In this document: positions 32,633 to 35,737 of the stretch, one piece after another | Position numbering within the stretch: position 1 is the stretch's first letter | Layout: each line of letters starts with the position of its first letter | Source: Firmicutes bacterium ADurb.Bin153 | Lineage (GTDB): Bacteria > Bacillota > DTU025 > MWDF01 | Reading direction: 5' to 3' | Assembly (NCBI GenBank): GCA_002070415.1 | Contig: MWDF01000016.1 | Location: forward strand, 1-35,737 | Length of the DNA: 35,737 nt | The notes under the pieces: generated by a model | What the model saw: only the letters and a program-made list of their open reading frames with translations | Database searches by the model: none | Told to the model about the DNA's origin: nothing | Program-made: the position numbers and the translations under genes

Positions 32633-35600
32633 CTACCCTCTGAGGTCGACCTTTATCTCAGCCCTTGTTATCAACTTATTCATGTCGTAGTTCACACTAA
32701 TCTCTGCAAAGTCAGGCATCCTCGTAAACGGACTCCTGACATAATGGATGCTCCTCGCCTGGCCTTGAGCTATGCCCACGATTGCCAGCATGAACTCATC
32801 CGGGACATTGAGCGCCCTCATTATCTCGTTTCTGGTCACTGTAACGGAGGGAGCCCCCTCTACCCGGCCCTTGACCTCTATGAAACGAAGCCTTCCTGTG
32901 GAAGTATCCTTCGATTCCACATCGTATCCGCATTTGTCGGTACTCACATCCCTGGGAATATTGCCAAGCTGCCTCTCGTAGGCCATAACGGCATTCATTG
33001 CGATAAGCTCGCTCGTCCTCGTGTCCTCTATGTGGTCGGGCAATACCTCTTTGCCCTCTAGTACTTCGTTCACTAAACCTTGGGGGACGATGATTGCTCC
33101 ACCGTATACAACCGGAGGAAGGGTTATGAGGGACTTCTCAGCCTCAAGCTCATCTAACCTCTTATTCATCCTAAGAGCAAGGTCGTTAGCCCTCTGCCTA
33201 GCCTTCTCCGAATTGAGCTTGCTGTTGGACTTGCCAGCCTTCTCCTTTTCAGCCAGGTCATTCGCTCTGGTGTCCCAGTGGCCTATCTCCTTGGTCAACC
33301 TCGACCTAACGGCAGCTATCGCTTTGTCAGCCTGCTTCCTCCTGTAATCGATAACTTCATCGTAGTGCTGCTTAACCAGTTTCACTATGGCGTAGTTCAG
33401 CGCAGCAATCTCAATATCATCCTTTGGAAGCCTGCTCTCAATTGCAGGCTTCATCTTCTCAAGTAATCCATCACCCATCTCGCTGTAGTCAAGGTAAGGA
33501 GCGGAACCCCCGTCTCTGGGACCGCTCTTGCCAATCTCTACGAACTGAAGCCTTCTTGAGACTATGTGGTCTGTGCCATTCTTATTGGGCTTTGACCTCT
33601 TTATTGCATGCTCGACGAGCGCCATGTACTTGGGCTCGGTACCATAGTCGTTGGGATCTAAAAGGTATGTGCCCTTTTTCAGGTCGCTCTTGTGCTCTTC
33701 CAGCATGATATCTATCACAGCATCAAGTAGCGGATGCCCTGGGGAAACAAACTCAGCTACAGGCTTACCCTCAAGGCTTATCTCAGACTTGTCGAAGCAT
33801 ACCCTCTCATACTTACCGAGCACTGGCTGGCCTGGATGCAGCTCCCTTGCCCTATCCTTCACTCTTGATGGCACCCTCGTAATCTCCCAACGTCTGCCTT
33901 CCCTCTGGTAAATGGTGCCTCCGAGCTTCTCGAATGCGGCTATGAAGAAGGAGGATATGAAGTAAGGTTGAAGCCTCCTGGCCTCGATCCTCTCCATCTC
34001 CTCGCGTATCGCCATCACTCGGCTCACATCCATCGTATCTCTGGATAGAGCCCTTTCCTCTATGAGGTCAATCAATGACCTCTGCTCAAGGGCTCCTTCC
34101 ACTACACGGTGTAGCCTCTCTCTTACCTCAGGTAGGTCCCCGTATCTGATAGCCTCGAGCAGAAGGTCCTTAAGGGGTCTGTTATCAAAGCTAACCCTTC
34201 CCAATACATCGAACACCCTACCGCCGAGTGCCTTTCTCTCCTCCTCAAGCTTCTCGAAGAGCCTTCGAAATACCTCACCCTCCCTCGTCTCATATGCAAT
34301 GAGGTTCCATAAGTGACACACCTCAGTTTGGCCTATCCTGTGTATCCTGCCGAACCTCTGCTCTATCCTGTTCGGGTTCCAGGGAAGGTCGTAGTTTACC
34401 ATGAGGTGCGCCCTCTGGAGGTTGATGCCCTCACCAGCCGCATCCGTCGCCACAAGCACCAGTACATCCTTATCCTGTGTGAAGGCTTCCTGTCTCTGCC
34501 TTCTGATATCTCTTTGTAGTCCGCCGTGTATGGTTACAACAGCCTCAGGCCTTCCCAATAGGGACCTGATCTTACCCTCCAGGTAGTTTAGTGTATCTCT
34601 GTGCTCGGTGAAGATGACAAGCTTGTGCCTGTTGCCGTTCATATCGAGCATCTTCTCATCCTGCAACAGGGTGGACAGCTCGCTCCACTTCTTGTCCTCA
34701 CCACTAGCCCTAACCCTTGAGGCAAGCTCCTCAAGGCAGTCTAGCCTCTTGATCTCAGCTTTGAGCTCCTCGATGGACTGAGCTGCTGTAGCCTGGTCGA
34801 TGAGGTTGTCCTCGAGCTCTTCTTCCTCCACGTCGGGAAGGTCTTCGGAGTCTTCAAGGATATCTAGATACCGCTCTGTACCATTGGCTGCATCAAGCCC
34901 TCTCTTGAGGACCTCCACTTCTTGCTGTCTGTCAATGAGCCTTGCCTTCCTCCTCTTGATTGACTGATAGATAGCCTCAGGTGATGAGGCGAGGCGTCTT
35001 TGCAGAGAGGTGAGTGCGAAGCCGATGACGCTGGTCTTCTTCTTATTGATAAGCTTCTCAGCCCTATTGAACTCCTCACGAACATACTGAGTCACTTCAG
35101 CATAGAGCTGTGCCTCAAGGTCAGAAAGCTGATAGTTGACGGCATAGGAGATGCGTTCCGGAAACAGCGGGGTGCCGTCGAACTTCAGCAGGTCCTCCTT
35201 CACCATACGGCGCATGATATCGCTGGCGTCAGTCTTCCCATGGGAGTGCTGGGCCCCTTCGAACCTGTCCTGGTCGATAAGCTGCAGGAAGACCTGGAAC
35301 TCATTCTCCTTGCCGTTATGGGGAGTGGCAGTAAGTAGAAGCAGGTTTCTAGTTATCCCGGAGAGCAGCTCTCCCAACCTGTACCTCTTCGTGTAGTTGA
35401 TCTCGTTACCGAACACCGTAGCCGACATCTTATGAGCTTCATCTATGATTATCAGGTCCCAGTCGGTGGTCTTGAGCTTCTCCTGAATATCCTCATTTCT
35501 TGACAGCTTATCGAGCCTTGCAATAGCTAGCCTGGCATCGTTAAATGCATTGCCGGACCTGGCCGACTCCAGCCTTTCGTTTGTTATTATGTCGAAGTCC

Positions 35601-35737
35601 ATATGGAACCTCTTGTACATCTCATCCTGCCACTGCTCTACGAGGCTTCCGGGGCAGACTATAAGGCAGCGCTCAAGATCTCCTCTTGCGATGAGCTCCT
35701 TGATCAGAAGACCGGCCATGATTGTTTTACCGGCTCC
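32633..35737 (-). CDS. SNF2-type helicase with C-terminal DUF3883 domain (N-terminus outside window)
   Basis: At least 1034 residues are present and the frame runs off the right edge. The first visible codons, GAGKTIMAGLLIKEL, are the end of Walker A, so only the extreme N-terminus is missing. Counting from the first in-window Met at 35719, DEAH is at 93-96, followed by LLLTATPHNGKENEF. The C-terminal helicase lobe has VLVATDAAGEGINLQ and RFGRIHRIGQ. A coiled-coil region (about 830-870) precedes DUF3883, with GYDVES...LRFIEVKGR (D933, E948, K950), resembling a PD-(D/E)xK active site. It is first in the operon with the DUF1156 methyltransferase and DUF499 ATPase and probably translocates on DNA. 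The promoter lies outside the window. Confidence 0.9.
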   Translation of the reverse strand, partial: GAGKTIMAGLLIKELIARGDLERCLIVCPGSLVEQWQDEMYKRFHMDFDIITNERLESARSGNAFNDARLAIARLDKLSRNEDIQEKLKTTDWDLIIIDEAHKMSATVFGNEINYTKRYRLGELLSGITRNLLLLTATPHNGKENEFQVFLQLIDQDRFEGAQHSHGKTDASDIMRRMVKEDLLKFDGTPLFPERISYAVNYQLSDLEAQLYAEVTQYVREEFNRAEKLINKKKTSVIGFALTSLQRRLASSPEAIYQSIKRRKARLIDRQQEVEVLKRGLDAANGTERYLDILEDSEDLPDVEEEELEDNLIDQATAAQSIEELKAEIKRLDCLEELASRVRASGEDKKWSELSTLLQDEKMLDMNGNRHKLVIFTEHRDTLNYLEGKIRSLLGRPEAVVTIHGGLQRDIRRQRQEAFTQDKDVLVLVATDAAGEGINLQRAHLMVNYDLPWNPNRIEQRFGRIHRIGQTEVCHLWNLIAYETREGEVFRRLFEKLEEERKALGGRVFDVLGRVSFDNRPLKDLLLEAIRYGDLPEVRERLHRVVEGALEQRSLIDLIEERALSRDTMDVSRVMAIREEMERIEARRLQPYFISSFFIAAFEKLGGTIYQREGRRWEITRVPSRVKDRARELHPGQPVLGKYERVCFDKSEISLEGKPVAEFVSPGHPLLDAVIDIMLEEHKSDLKKGTYLLDPNDYGTEPKYMALVEHAIKRSKPNKNGTDHIVSRRLQFVEIGKSGPRDGGSAPYLDYSEMGDGLLEKMKPAIESRLPKDDIEIAALNYAIVKLVKQHYDEVIDYRRKQADKAIAAVRSRLTKEIGHWDTRANDLAEKEKAGKSNSKLNSEKARQRANDLALRMNKRLDELEAEKSLITLPPVVYGGAIIVPQGLVNEVLEGKEVLPDHIEDTRTSELIAMNAVMAYERQLGNIPRDVSTDKCGYDVESKDTSTGRLRFIEVKGRVEGAPSVTVTRNEIMRALNVPDEFMLAIVGIAQGQARSIHYVRSPFTRMPDFAEISVNYDMNKLITRAEIKVDLRG

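Overview
The window looks like a chromosomal segment of an anaerobic, Gram-negative-type bacterium. Genes from 1 to about 24,300 are GC-rich, use AGG (Arg) and ATA (Ile) heavily, and include exported gamma-glutamyltransferases, a TRAP-type permease and a heptose-phosphate-isomerase-like enzyme. This mix would fit Synergistota, but no marker gene is present, so the assignment is an impression. Genetic code 11 fits.

Layout, left to right. (1) The C-terminal part of a gamma-glutamyltransferase (1-1115, +) ends at a strong palindromic terminator. (2) A minus-strand block (1207-7438) holds a duplicated two-gene cassette: a melibiose-type (GPH) symporter whose stop codon overlaps (ATGA) the start of a YghO-like GNAT-fold protein. 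A third copy of the GNAT-fold gene follows. The middle GNAT-fold copy carries a one-base frameshift in a G run. (3) A minus-strand operon (7623-12185) encodes an AfuA/FbpA-type binding protein, a fused double permease, a PotA/FbpC-type ATPase and a GmhA-like SIS isomerase. This suggests uptake of a sugar phosphate or another anion. (4) Two paralogous acyltransferase-zinc-ribbon fusion proteins (12536-13765 + and 15111-16394 -) flank a CrtQ/HpnB-like glycosyltransferase (13875-15047 +), suggesting a glycolipid or lipid-modification locus. (5) A plus-strand run (16501-23547) encodes a C_GCAxxG_C_C redox-type protein, a D-glutamate-cyclase-like DUF4392 protein, an exported gamma-glutamyltransferase, a small exported protein (probably DUF6305), a DctM-like permease, an unannotated 50-residue membrane microprotein, a membrane-anchored M14 (aspartoacylase/AstE-type) deacylase and a cupin. 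This looks like a pathway for scavenging gamma-glutamyl or N-acyl amino acids. (6) A convergent isochorismatase-family hydrolase (23620-24180 -) precedes a complete tRNA-Leu(CAG) at 24328-24414.

Immediately after the tRNA the base composition drops sharply. The rest of the window looks like an acquired defence island. It has a 479-residue protein with a PD-(D/E)xK nuclease signature (24696-26135 +). It also has a convergent minus-strand operon: SNF2-type helicase with DUF3883 (truncated at the right edge), DUF1156 DNA methyltransferase, and DUF499 ATPase with an N-terminal HEPN domain. The last three resemble helicase-methylase-ATPase (Hma-like) antiviral systems. Between the convergent modules lies a 359-bp non-coding stretch with nested palindromes and degenerate 90-bp tandem repeats. 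No rRNA, CRISPR array, transposase or integrase was found.
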